Positions 7,858 through 16,184 of a DNA stretch of 24,300 nt are shown piece after piece. The notes under the pieces were generated by a model that saw only the letters and a program-made list of their open reading frames with translations, was not told the DNA's origin and searched no databases. Location of the stretch: the NCBI GenBank assembly GCA_947259865.1, contig CAMYNZ010000004.1, positions 5,054 to 29,353 on the forward strand, in the 5' to 3' direction. The stretch is from an uncultured Desulfobacterales bacterium. Lineage in GTDB: Bacteria; Desulfobacterota; Desulfobacteria; Desulfobacterales; G020354645. Each line of letters starts with the position of its first letter. Positions within the stretch are counted from its first letter, which is position 1. Position numbers and translations under genes: made by a program.

Positions 7858-8735
7858 AAATGGAAAACCAATGGGAATCACCGGAGTACATTGATCAGGG
7901 GCATGGTTTTTGTCCGGGGTGTGGATTTGTTGTGGCCTTCCGGCACATCCTCAAAGAGATGGGAGCGGACACCATATTGGCGGTAACCGCCGGATGCCTG
8001 GGAACCAATTCGGGCATGTACCCTACCTCACCCATCAACGTTCCGGCCTATAACACGCCGTTTGCCTCGGCGGCAGCGGCCGGCACCGGCATCCGGGCCG
8101 CCCTCAGGGCCCAGGGAAACGACCATACCCAGGTGATGGCCATCGGAGGCGACGGCGGCACCTTTGACATCGGACTGCAGGCCTTATCCGCGGCGGCTGA
8201 GAGAAATGAGGATTTTATTTATCTGTGCTATGATAACGAGGCCTATATGAACACCGGGGTTCAAAGAAGTTCGGCCACACCATTGGGCGCGCTGACCACC
8301 ACAACCCCCAAGGGCGACACAAAAGACAGACCCAAGAAAAACATGGCCGCCATTATGGAAGCCCATGGTATCCCTTATATCGCCACGGCTTCCGCGGCCT
8401 ATCCCGATGATCTTTTGGCCAAAATCCGCACGGCCAAAAATATACGGGGAATGCGGTTTTTGTACATCCTTTCCCCCTGCCCGCCCGGCTGGGGATTCTC
8501 GGCAGAGCTGTCCATCAAGCTGGCCCGCATGGCGGTCCAGGCCAAAATCTTTCCCCTGTATGAGATCTTTGATGGGGAACGGATCGTCCTCAATATGGAA
8601 CCCCCGCCAATCCCGCTCAAAGATTACATCCATACCCAGGACCGATTTAAATACTTCTCCGAAGAAGAGATCCAGAAAATGCAGACAGAGGTGGATCGTC
8701 ACTGGAAGAAATTTAAAGCCCGGGTGACCGCCTGA
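7854..8735 (+). CDS. 2-oxoacid:acceptor oxidoreductase, beta subunit (thiamine diphosphate-binding)
   Basis: The 293-residue protein is PorB-like. Cys20, Cys23 (CPGCG), Cys48 and Cys209 match the four ligands of the proximal [4Fe-4S] cluster. The thiamine diphosphate/Mg motif begins GDGGTFDIG (99-107) and ends with YDNEAYMNTG (126-135). NTGVQRSSATP and a TTTTPKG stretch are typical of PorB. The length is near the family norm. It is the last gene of the coupled trio; a weak hairpin follows before the convergent MFS gene. The substrate-specificity residues are not decisive by eye. Assignment to the family is very secure. Confidence 0.93.
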   Translation: MKMENQWESPEYIDQGHGFCPGCGFVVAFRHILKEMGADTILAVTAGCLGTNSGMYPTSPINVPAYNTPFASAAAAGTGIRAALRAQGNDHTQVMAIGGDGGTFDIGLQALSAAAERNEDFIYLCYDNEAYMNTGVQRSSATPLGALTTTTPKGDTKDRPKKNMAAIMEAHGIPYIATASAAYPDDLLAKIRTAKNIRGMRFLYILSPCPPGWGFSAELSIKLARMAVQAKIFPLYEIFDGERIVLNMEPPPIPLKDYIHTQDRFKYFSEEEIQKMQTEVDRHWKKFKARVTA

Positions 8736-8771
8736 CGATCACGGGTGGACCACTTTTAAGGAAAAAAATTA

Positions 8772-8808
8772 CCATAGGCCCTGGTCTGTAAAATCATAAG
8801 GGCCATGG
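8772..8808. terminator. Hairpin between convergent genes
   Basis: CCAT-A-GGCCCT (8772-8782) pairs with AGGGCCATGG (8799-8808), giving a stem of about ten pairs with one bulged base. There is no U-run after it, so it is a weak or bidirectional terminator candidate rather than a classic intrinsic one. Confidence 0.35.
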
Positions 8809-8860
8809 GAGCATTGATTGAGAATCCGTATCACCGCCGCGGGGCTTATTTTTATAATCG

Positions 8861-10048
8861 CTAAGCTTTTATCCCGCGCTGCTTTTTGGGGCCGACATCG
8901 GGAAAAAAGAAAATCATAACCAGTGATATGAGGGGAATAAACGCCACGGTTATCAGAACGGCTTTTATCGAAAAAACATCGGCAAGCGTTCCAATCAAAG
9001 GAGAAAAAACACCGCCAAGCCCGTAAGCAAGGCCCATCATCAGGCTGGCCACCATGGATCTTCCGCCGGGAGCCAGCTCCTGGGCAAAGACCACCCCGAC
9101 CGGCACGGAGGCCAGCACAAAAAAACCGGCAAAAAATGCCCCGAAAAAAATCCAGAATCCCGGTAAAAATAGCAAAAGGATCAGCGCCGGTGTCATCAAA
9201 CCGTGGGAAATGTAGAATATCGGTTTATAACCGGTCCGATCCGAAAGCAATCCCGCCAAAAGTCCGCTGAAAGTTCCGGCCACAACAAAAATGGCAATGG
9301 TGGATCCCACGGATATCAGGGAATAGCCGTTGTTTGCCAGATAAATCGGCGTAAAGGTCAAAAAAGATTGGCCGACCACCGCTCTGAGCATCATCACCAG
9401 CCAGATCAGCAGAATAGATCGCCACACATGTCCCAGGGTTTGCTTCAGGGATTCAATAAAACCATTATAATTGAGAGCTTCGGCTTCAGGCATCGGCAGA
9501 ACCTGATATAAAAAAATCAAAGCCACCAATCCGATCAGCATCGTGGCCGGCATAGCGGAAAGTCCGAACAGGGCAACATACCAGGTGATAAAAAGCGGTC
9601 CGATACCAAAGGCCAGCGTTCCGCCGGTATTAAACACCGACATGGAAAACCCCGCATGCAGACCGCCGTAGACGGGTACCATCCCGGTTACAGAAGGGTG
9701 AAACATAGATGAACCCACCGATCCAAGGGCCAGTAACAGCGTCAGCACCCAAAAGGTGGGCGCGACGCCGGCCAAAGGGATAAATAATGTCGTAAGAAGC
9801 AGCCCCCCGAGGGCAAAAACCCGGGTTTCATATCGATCCGCAAAATATCCAACCGCCGGCTGTACAATAAAGGCAAGAAGACGCATGGTTCCCGTTATGA
9901 CACCGACCTGGGCCATGGTGAGTGCGTGCCGGTCCACAAAAGCGGGCAGCAGCGGCATAATGAAAGAGCTGTAGAAATCACCCATAAAATGCACCAGGGT
10001 GAGGGCAAAAATAATTTTAACATTCGTGGTTTGGGTCAAAGCGGTCAT
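8861..10048 (-). CDS. Major facilitator superfamily transporter, fosmidomycin-resistance (Fsr)-like
   Basis: The 395-residue protein is a twelve-helix integral inner-membrane carrier; hydrophobic segments run through the whole length with a short central loop (about 195-215). The loop after helix 2 reads GYFADRYETR and the equivalent one in the second half reads GLLSDRTGYKP, the MFS A-motif positions. VGSSMFHPSVTGMV near residues 110-123 resembles the Fsr subgroup. These drive efflux of small drugs by proton antiport, but members in anaerobes are mostly uncharacterised and may carry sugars or other anions. It stands alone, convergent with the oxidoreductase locus and divergent from the HD-GYP gene. 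No strong ribosome site precedes the ATG. Superfamily secure; subgroup moderate; substrate unknown. Confidence 0.85.
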   Translation of the reverse strand: MTALTQTTNVKIIFALTLVHFMGDFYSSFIMPLLPAFVDRHALTMAQVGVITGTMRLLAFIVQPAVGYFADRYETRVFALGGLLLTTLFIPLAGVAPTFWVLTLLLALGSVGSSMFHPSVTGMVPVYGGLHAGFSMSVFNTGGTLAFGIGPLFITWYVALFGLSAMPATMLIGLVALIFLYQVLPMPEAEALNYNGFIESLKQTLGHVWRSILLIWLVMMLRAVVGQSFLTFTPIYLANNGYSLISVGSTIAIFVVAGTFSGLLAGLLSDRTGYKPIFYISHGLMTPALILLLFLPGFWIFFGAFFAGFFVLASVPVGVVFAQELAPGGRSMVASLMMGLAYGLGGVFSPLIGTLADVFSIKAVLITVAFIPLISLVMIFFFPDVGPKKQRGIKA

Positions 10049-10371
10049 GGTATTTGGCTCGCCGGGGGTAAAAATGAAAAAGGCATGATAGGCAACGCGC
10101 AGTCTCGTGTCAAGCTGTCTCTTTGGCCGGAGTGCTCGTCAAAAAAACTGACCGCTTGCTTTTGGGATTTTATCGAAACCGGGGATTTTATTTTTTTTGG
10201 CCGTAAACAAATTTTAAGCTTGACACAGGTATCGCACTCATCTATAAACCCGCGTTTTAACCAAAACCTATAGAAATTTCGGATATGGGGGCTGGGTATT
10301 CAAGCCATCCCGGACATCATCCTGGAAGCAACATGTTCGATTTGACAGAGGTACACGAATTGGAGTTTTAC
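10049..10371. other. Divergent intergenic region (MFS / HD-GYP)
   Basis: This 323-base spacer has a well-formed promoter reading rightward (10220-10248). No promoter was obvious for the leftward MFS gene. In-frame ATGs at 10285 and 10333 are alternative starts of the HD-GYP gene. Confidence 0.45.
10220..10248 (+). promoter_or_regulatory. Near-consensus sigma-70 promoter for the HD-GYP gene
   Basis: TTGACA (10220-10225), a 17-base spacer and TATAAA (10243-10248) make one of the best housekeeping promoters in the window. Transcription should start near 10255, leaving a leader of roughly 80-115 bases depending on the start codon. Confidence 0.72.
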
Positions 10372-11031
10372 ATGAATACGGTAGTCAACGGGCCGGCAAC
10401 TTCGTTTTCAGACGCCCGCAAACTGAAAGCTATTGAAGCAGCCTTCGGTATCATGGACATATACACCCAGGGCCACGCCCAGCGGGTGTCAATTTACGCC
10501 ATGCGCCTGGCCACAAAGTTAGGCCTGGCGCCCGATGTAGTGGATAATGTCGCGCTTGGCGGTTTGCTTCACGATATTGGCAAAGTTGGCTTGAGCCCGC
10601 GGATATTTCACAATAAAGAAGCCACGCTTTCAAGCGACATGCTGGCGGAGGTCCGCCTGCATCCTTTAATCGGCGTTTCAATTCTCAGAAGCATTGAATT
10701 TCTGGCGCCTGTCGTGGATTATGTGCATTATCATCATGAGCGTATAGACGGAAGCGGTTATCCCTGTGGTCTCAAGGCCGATGAAATCCCGTTGGGTGCC
10801 AAAATTATAAGTGTGGTGGATTGTTTTGACGCCATGACAACCGACAGATCCTATCAGAAGGGCAAAAACAGCCGCAAAGCTTTTGCCATCCTCAATAAGT
10901 CAAAAGGCCGGAGTTTCTGTCCCGGTCTGGTCGAAACGTTTATAGCGGAGATTGCGGAAAACGGCATGGTGGCTGCCTGGCCCCCCTATCGATGGCTATC
11001 GGTGTTACCCGCTGCGCAGCGCCGGTTCTAA
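10372..11031 (+). CDS. HD-GYP domain protein (probable cyclic di-GMP phosphodiesterase)
   Basis: With this start the protein has 219 residues, almost all of it one HD-GYP domain. HAQRVSIYA lies near residue 35, HDIGKVGL at 67-74, HPLIG near 97, and the signature HHERIDGSGYP at 121-131. The metal-binding and GYP residues are therefore all present, and hydrolysis of cyclic di-GMP to GMP is expected. There is no receiver or sensor domain, so activity is probably constitutive or controlled by expression. The start at 10372 is preferred because GGAG lies 6 bases upstream; 10333 (GGAAG) and 10285 (no site) are alternatives in frame. Its stop overlaps the stop of the convergent ModF-like gene by four bases. 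A GGDEF cyclase lies 1.7 kb further on. Confidence 0.88.
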   Translation: MNTVVNGPATSFSDARKLKAIEAAFGIMDIYTQGHAQRVSIYAMRLATKLGLAPDVVDNVALGGLLHDIGKVGLSPRIFHNKEATLSSDMLAEVRLHPLIGVSILRSIEFLAPVVDYVHYHHERIDGSGYPCGLKADEIPLGAKIISVVDCFDAMTTDRSYQKGKNSRKAFAILNKSKGRSFCPGLVETFIAEIAENGMVAAWPPYRWLSVLPAAQRRF

Positions 11032-12554
11032 GGCCCCATTTTTTCCTGGACGGCTTCGTATTTACCGGACCCGGTTTTTATAAACCGTAATACGTGGGTA
11101 ATACACGCGGGCCGTTCTTGCTGATGATGGCTGACATATATGATGCTGGTGGGGGTGCGTCGACCGATATAATCCAGCAACGCCATCATCACCCGGCGGG
11201 TGGGTCGATCAAGGCCCTGACAGGGTTCATCCAGGATCAACAGCAGCGGTGATTTTACCATCGCCCGGGCCAGCAGGGCCAGACGCTGTTGTCCGTAGGA
11301 AAGAGTGTTAAAGCGTCTGTCGGCCTGGTCGCCGATTCTCAGCAACACCATCCATTGGCGGGCAATTTCTTGCTGAGTCGGGCTGCTGTGCCGGTAAAGA
11401 CCCACCGAATCAAAAAAACCGGACAACACAACCTCGTAGGTGGTAATCGCTTTACGGTAGCGAATCTGAAATTCGGAAGAAATCAAACCGATTTTCTGCT
11501 TTATTTCCCAGATGCTTTCACCGGATCCTCTGCGTTTTCCAAACAGATAAATCTGATTGCTGTAAGCCTGGTGGTTGTCCCCGGCTATCAGGCTCATAAG
11601 GGTGGATTTGCCCGAACCGTTAGGTCCGAAAACGGCCCAGTTTTCGCCGGCATTCAACGTCCAGCTCAGGTTATCCAGGACGAGTGTTTGACCATACTTT
11701 ACGTCAACCCCGTGAAGGCAGATTAATTGTTTCAGGTGGTATTTTTTTTGGTTCTTTTTGGCATCCGGCCCGGAAGGCAGGGTTGTCAGGTTCATCGGCA
11801 TCGCCGGATACAGCTTTTTTAAGGTCTCATCTGCAAGAATTTTTTCCCGTTTTCCGCGAAACACTATGTGACCGTTGCTGACTCCCAAAACGTGGGTAAT
11901 GCCGGGTACAATTTCGATCAAACGGTGGGTCACAAGGACAATCTGAGTACCCCGGTTTATCAATTCGTCTATAATTTCCGTCAGGCGATCGCGGGATTGG
12001 GTATCCAGCCCTTCAAACGGCTCGTCTAAGATCAGCAGCTTTGGTGATTTTGCCAAGGCCCTGGCAATCAAAACCTTTCGTATTTCCCCTGTTGACAGAA
12101 ATCGAATCGGACGGTCCAACAGGGCTTCGATTTCAAGCCCGGCTAAAACGCAGGTAATTTCTTTTCCCCCGGCCCCCGCCGGGTCCAAAAAGTCTGCTGA
12201 AATAACATCCCGGGTCGTGGTAAGGCTGTCAATCTTATTGCTGAAATATCGCGATGCATCCAACGCCTCTTCGCTGGCGATCAAGCGCTGATGACTTTCG
12301 AATGAGATATAACTGACCTGGTCCGGCGGTGATATAAATTGCGGATAAGATATTTTACCGGCCACAATAGGAAGTTCGCCGGCAATGGCGGCAGCCAGGG
12401 TTGTTTTCCCGGCTCCGTTGGGCCCGATAATGGCCCATTGCTGAGATTTCTCAATGGTCCAATGGGTGCCGGAAAACAAAAATGTATCTCTGACCCTGAT
12501 GGTAATATCATCCAGAACCAGGACGGATTGGCTGCCGTTGTAAGTTTTTTGCAT
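11028..12554 (-). CDS. modF: ModF-like protein with two fused ABC ATPase domains
   Basis: The 508-residue protein has tandem ABC ATPase domains and no membrane segments. Domain 1 has Walker A GPNGAGKT (44-51), signature LSTGE (153-157), Walker B LLILDEP (173-179) and His210. Domain 2 has Walker A GPNGSGKS (310-317), signature LSYGQ (418-422), Walker B LLLILDEP (437-444) and His476. The segment around 318-365 (LIAGDNHQAYSNQIYLFG, GSGESIWEIK) and the total length fit ModF/PhrA, a protein linked with molybdate genes whose precise role is not settled. No modABC, modE or molybdate-responsive element is adjacent, so the molybdenum connection rests only on sequence resemblance. No strong ribosome site is seen before the ATG. 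It diverges from the GGDEF gene across a palindromic spacer. Confidence 0.8.
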   Translation of the reverse strand: MQKTYNGSQSVLVLDDITIRVRDTFLFSGTHWTIEKSQQWAIIGPNGAGKTTLAAAIAGELPIVAGKISYPQFISPPDQVSYISFESHQRLIASEEALDASRYFSNKIDSLTTTRDVISADFLDPAGAGGKEITCVLAGLEIEALLDRPIRFLSTGEIRKVLIARALAKSPKLLILDEPFEGLDTQSRDRLTEIIDELINRGTQIVLVTHRLIEIVPGITHVLGVSNGHIVFRGKREKILADETLKKLYPAMPMNLTTLPSGPDAKKNQKKYHLKQLICLHGVDVKYGQTLVLDNLSWTLNAGENWAVFGPNGSGKSTLMSLIAGDNHQAYSNQIYLFGKRRGSGESIWEIKQKIGLISSEFQIRYRKAITTYEVVLSGFFDSVGLYRHSSPTQQEIARQWMVLLRIGDQADRRFNTLSYGQQRLALLARAMVKSPLLLILDEPCQGLDRPTRRVMMALLDYIGRRTPTSIIYVSHHQQERPACITHVLRFIKTGSGKYEAVQEKMGP

Positions 12555-12598
12555 GACAAACTTTCTACACCTTTTGATAATTACCCTACCCCTGATTT

Positions 12599-12615
12599 AC
12601 TGAATAACATTCAGT
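12599..12615. promoter_or_regulatory. 17-base operator-like palindrome
   Basis: ACTGAAT-AAC-ATTCAGT is a perfect dyad of seven-base arms in the spacer between the divergent modF-like and GGDEF genes. Its shape suits a TetR- or GntR-type dimer. No regulator gene is adjacent. Confidence 0.45.
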
Positions 12616-12674
12616 CCGAATCGATTTCGAAAAGATCAGGGCAACACATCGGGTTATCGCCGAAAACATTCTAA

Positions 12675-12703
12675 TTGCAATATTACAAGAAAAACTGTAA
12701 AAT
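12675..12703 (+). promoter_or_regulatory. Candidate promoter directly before the GGDEF gene
   Basis: TTGCAA (12675-12680), 17 bases, TAAAAT (12698-12703). If used, transcription would begin at or within a base or two of the ATG at 12711, giving a leaderless message. That agrees with the lack of a ribosome site. Confidence 0.35.
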
Positions 12704-12710
12704 TATAGGC

Positions 12711-14378
12711 ATGGAACGCAGAAAATCAAAATTATCCCGTGATAAAGGCAAATCTCCATCTGATTCGCCCCCCTATCCGCCCTCGGCCCGGGTCCAGGAA
12801 CTGGCATTTTTACTCAATGCCAGCCGAAAACTAAGTAACATTCTGAATCCAAAAGAACTTTATTCGGTTTTGGCAGATCTCATCACCAAAGAACTCGAAA
12901 TCAATAAACTGGCGATTCTTATATACGATCATAAAACCGAAATTTTTAAAATGGCATGCCAGGTGGGGATCGGCGATTTACGTCTGGAATTCAAAAAAGA
13001 AACCGCGGACGTCCTGTGGCAAAAAATATTCAAAAACGAACCTTTTCCTGTGTGTGACAAATCCGGACACATGCTCTATCCGGATCTGTTTAAAACCCAG
13101 GGATTGGATAAGCTTCACACCCAGCTATGGGCGCCGTTGGTGATGACGGGAAAAGTAATCGGCGTGGTGGCTCTGGGTTCCAAAATCGATGACAGCCCTT
13201 TTAGTGAAAACGACCGGTTTTTTATAAAGGAAATAACGGCCCACGCATCGGTGTGTATCAATTCAAGTCACCTTTATCTAAAACGCCAGGAAGAAAAGGA
13301 AGAACTGGATAAAACTCTGTACAATTTATCGATCCTTTACAGCATAAGCCGGGCCATGACCTATATCAGCGATTTAAAAAGCCTTTTGCAATACATTTTA
13401 AACCAGGCAATCGAGATAACCAACGCTGAAAAAGGCTCGATTATGCTTTACGATCTTGAGACCAACCAGTTGATCATCCGTGTTTTGGCAGGATTAAAAG
13501 ACAAAGTCTATCAGGATAAGGTCAATAATGGTGAAATCAAGTGTAAAACTTTTCTGCCGGGCGAAGGCATTGCCGGCCGGGTGTTTCAAACCGGTGTTCC
13601 AATGGTGATTGACAAAGCCGGCGAAGATGATTGTTTTGTTGAACCGGATTCGTCGTATGTTCGCTCCATTGTGTGCATACCGATGATGGTCTTCAACGAA
13701 GCCCTCGGCGTTATCAATGTCACCAATAAACTAGACGATCAGAGCTTCACCCAGGAAGATGTAGAGATGCTGAAGGCGGTGGGGGATCAGGCAGCGGTGG
13801 CCATCAACAAAGCCCAGCTGTGGGAGATGGCGGTTACCGATTCCCTGACCGGATTATATGTGAGACGCTACTTCATGGCAAAATTCCAGGAAGAGATCCA
13901 CCGGGCCGAGCGATACAAAAAAGTCCTAACGGTTGTTATGGCGGATCTGGATCGATTCAAAAGCATCAATGACAACTACGGCCATACTGCCGGTGATCGG
14001 GTTCTGAGAGCCGTAGGTAAATTTTTTCAGAAAAATATTCGTGACGTGGACATTCTTGCCAGGTATGGTGGAGAGGAATTTGTCATCCTTTTACCCGAGA
14101 ATGACAAACATGAAGCTTACACCGTATCCGAACGGCTGAGGCAGGGATTCGCTGAGCTGCAATTGGAGGCATTGCCTCAACTGACCATGAGTTTGGGAAT
14201 TGCTTCCTACCCGCAAGATGGAAAAAACCTTGAGCAGCTCATAAAAAGAGCGGATACGGCATTGTATGCGGCCAAACAAATGGGTCGAAACAAAGTGGTG
14301 GCATATGAATCTGATCTGGAGCGTCCCCTAGCAGATAAAAGGCAATCGGCAGCGACCGATAGCATCGGTAACCCCTAA
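12711..14378 (+). CDS. GAF-GAF-GGDEF diguanylate cyclase
   Basis: The 555-residue soluble protein (from ATG 12711) carries two GAF domains, about residues 28-185 and 205-365, joined by a charged coiled-coil-like helix (KRQEEKEELDK). A GGDEF domain follows from about 375. The active-site motif is GGEEF (453-457), the common functional variant. RDVD five residues upstream (444-447) is the RxxD inhibitory site for product feedback, so synthesis of cyclic di-GMP from two GTP with feedback control is expected. The GAF ligands are unknown. An in-frame TTG at 12675 coincides with a promoter-like -35 box, so ATG is preferred although neither start has a ribosome site. The gene is followed after 22 bases by the M23 peptidase, probably in one transcript with it and the glycosyltransferase. 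Confidence 0.92.
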   Translation: MERRKSKLSRDKGKSPSDSPPYPPSARVQELAFLLNASRKLSNILNPKELYSVLADLITKELEINKLAILIYDHKTEIFKMACQVGIGDLRLEFKKETADVLWQKIFKNEPFPVCDKSGHMLYPDLFKTQGLDKLHTQLWAPLVMTGKVIGVVALGSKIDDSPFSENDRFFIKEITAHASVCINSSHLYLKRQEEKEELDKTLYNLSILYSISRAMTYISDLKSLLQYILNQAIEITNAEKGSIMLYDLETNQLIIRVLAGLKDKVYQDKVNNGEIKCKTFLPGEGIAGRVFQTGVPMVIDKAGEDDCFVEPDSSYVRSIVCIPMMVFNEALGVINVTNKLDDQSFTQEDVEMLKAVGDQAAVAINKAQLWEMAVTDSLTGLYVRRYFMAKFQEEIHRAERYKKVLTVVMADLDRFKSINDNYGHTAGDRVLRAVGKFFQKNIRDVDILARYGGEEFVILLPENDKHEAYTVSERLRQGFAELQLEALPQLTMSLGIASYPQDGKNLEQLIKRADTALYAAKQMGRNKVVAYESDLERPLADKRQSAATDSIGNP

Positions 14379-14400
14379 CCTGAACGACCTGCAAACAACG

Positions 14401-15417
14401 GTGCGCAAATCCTCTAAGAAAACCCGGGCGACCACACAATATCGGCCCACACCCAGCCCCAACTATACCATCCTGATTACCATCCTGTTTGCAATTTTTG
14501 TGGCCGAAGGTATTTTTGGCCCCGGGGCGGCGGCCGATACCGTTGACCCGCAACACGTCGCCACGGATAATAATTTATCCCCCCGGGTCGCGCTATCTCC
14601 GAATCCGGCTACCAATGGCAATGTGGTGTTGCTGGAAATCGATACCCGCAGCTTTGAACAGCCGGTCTTTGGGCTCCAGATAAAATTCCAGGAGAAAATG
14701 ATAACGCTGTCGCCGCATCCCTCAAAAGCCGACGGTGTCTATTTTGGTCTCATGGGAATTCCGTATCACATCACACCGGGCTCGACGGCATTTAAATTAG
14801 AATGGACCAACCGGTATGGTTATCACAGCAAAATAGCTCACCTCACCGTCAACCCCGGCAAATACCGCTCCGAAAAATTGAAAGTGGCCAAGCGCATGGT
14901 CAGCCTCAGCAAAGATGACCGCCAGAGATCCCGACTGGATCGCATTGAAGTAAAAAAAGCGTATTTAATCAGCAGTTCAGACCGGCTCTGGCCCGGTATG
15001 TTCCAGCTGCCGGTGGAAGGTAAGGTGACAAGTTTCTATGGTACCCGAAGACTTATTAACGGTAAGGTCAAAAGTGTTCACACGGGCGTGGATTTTCGTG
15101 CCAACGAAGATACTCCCATTCAGGTGGCCAATGCAGGAATTGTGCGGCTGGCAAAAAACCTGTTTTTTTCCGGCAATCATGTGATAGTGGATCACGGATT
15201 GGGGCTGTTCACCAATTACTCACATCTGAGTAAAATCCATGTGATTCCCGGCCAGCGTGTAGAGAAAGGTCAGGTCATTGGATATGCCGGATCAACCGGC
15301 AGAGTCAACGGCCCCCATCTTCACTGGGGAGCCAAGGTAAACGGCACTTCAGTAGATCCCTTGCAACTTCTCACGGTGCTGACATCCCTGCTCCAGGAAT
15401 CCGGGGCAGACTTATAA
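14401..15417 (+). CDS. M23 family (LytM) metallopeptidase, membrane-anchored or exported
   Basis: The 338-residue protein has a basic N-terminus and one hydrophobic segment (about residues 22-38) followed by GPGAAADT, which could be a signal anchor or a cleavable signal. A beta-rich region (about 55-150) precedes the peptidase domain. The Zn motifs are complete: HTGVDF (His227, Asp231), NYSHLS (His275) and GPHLHWG (His306, His308). It should therefore be an active endopeptidase cutting peptidoglycan cross-links in the periplasm, rather than a degenerate EnvC-type activator. The start is GTG at 14401 without a ribosome site; the 22-base gap from the GGDEF stop suggests coupled translation. The glycosyltransferase starts 13 bases downstream. 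Family secure; cell-wall role inferred. Confidence 0.9.
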   Translation: MRKSSKKTRATTQYRPTPSPNYTILITILFAIFVAEGIFGPGAAADTVDPQHVATDNNLSPRVALSPNPATNGNVVLLEIDTRSFEQPVFGLQIKFQEKMITLSPHPSKADGVYFGLMGIPYHITPGSTAFKLEWTNRYGYHSKIAHLTVNPGKYRSEKLKVAKRMVSLSKDDRQRSRLDRIEVKKAYLISSSDRLWPGMFQLPVEGKVTSFYGTRRLINGKVKSVHTGVDFRANEDTPIQVANAGIVRLAKNLFFSGNHVIVDHGLGLFTNYSHLSKIHVIPGQRVEKGQVIGYAGSTGRVNGPHLHWGAKVNGTSVDPLQLLTVLTSLLQESGADL

Positions 15418-15430
15418 CTAGCCTGTATAA

Positions 15431-16111
15431 ATGATTTCGGTTATCATTCCCACCCTAAACGAAGCCCAGAGCATTGCAGCCTGTCTGGATTGTCTGTATA
15501 ACCACCCCCAGCCCGTTGAGGTCATCGTGGCAGACGGGGGCTCTCAGGACCAAACGCTGGAGATCGCAAGCCGTTTTCCCCGGGTAATACAGGTTTTTTC
15601 AAACCGGGGCAAGGGCCGGCAGATGAATGCCGGGGCTGATTTGGCGACCGGAGATATCTTGCTGTTTTTGCATGCCGATACCTGTTTACCGCCGGATGGC
15701 GTGCGGCTGATCCGCACGGTAATGAGCGATCCAAATGTGGTCGGGGGATCGTTTTCTCTAACATTTGACAGCAGCAATTTGTTTTTAAAATTTTATGCTC
15801 TCTGCAGCCGGATCAATCACATTCTTTTTACCTATGGCGATCAGACGTTGTTTGTGGGCAGGGAAACATTCCGGGCCATGGGCGGATACCGGGATATACC
15901 GATTATGGAAGATATCGACATACAGCTAAAGCTCCGGCGAATGGGAAAATTCAAAAAAATCGGCACCCCGGTAGTCACTTCAGCCCGGCGATATTTAAAA
16001 TGTGGCGTCATCCGGCAGCAAATACTGAATACCGTCCTGGTGCTACTTTACTACAGCGGAGTCCCGCCGGCAGCCTTGAAACGTTTTTATCCCGAAAATA
16101 CAGTTAGATGA
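15431..16111 (+). CDS. Family 2 glycosyltransferase of the radical-SAM/selenodomain-associated type
   Basis: The 226-residue protein is a GT-A fold transferase. VIIPTLNE is at 4-11, ADGGSQDQT at 34-42 (nucleotide-sugar aspartate), NRGKGRQMNAGA at 58-69, and LFLHADT at 78-84, a DxD-equivalent. YGDQTLFV follows at 135-142 and PIMEDID at 157-163 (catalytic Asp/Glu). This combination is typical of the family named for its association with radical SAM/selenodomain clusters (TIGR04283). No such partner is present here. A hydrophobic C-terminal stretch (LNTVLVLLYYSG) could associate with the membrane. It lies 13 bases after the peptidase gene and is the end of that run; the next gene is convergent. 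Acceptor unknown. Confidence 0.88.
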   Translation: MISVIIPTLNEAQSIAACLDCLYNHPQPVEVIVADGGSQDQTLEIASRFPRVIQVFSNRGKGRQMNAGADLATGDILLFLHADTCLPPDGVRLIRTVMSDPNVVGGSFSLTFDSSNLFLKFYALCSRINHILFTYGDQTLFVGRETFRAMGGYRDIPIMEDIDIQLKLRRMGKFKKIGTPVVTSARRYLKCGVIRQQILNTVLVLLYYSGVPPAALKRFYPENTVR

Positions 16112-16184
16112 GGGGACGGGTGTTTTTTTCACGACAAGATAATCGCCCCGGCGCTTAAAATTAGCAATTGGATAGCTTCTATTC

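Noticed and set aside
8184..8702. Antisense open frame (about 172 codons) opposite the beta subunit
   Set aside because: Shadow of a secure gene; no start signal and no protein-like motifs.
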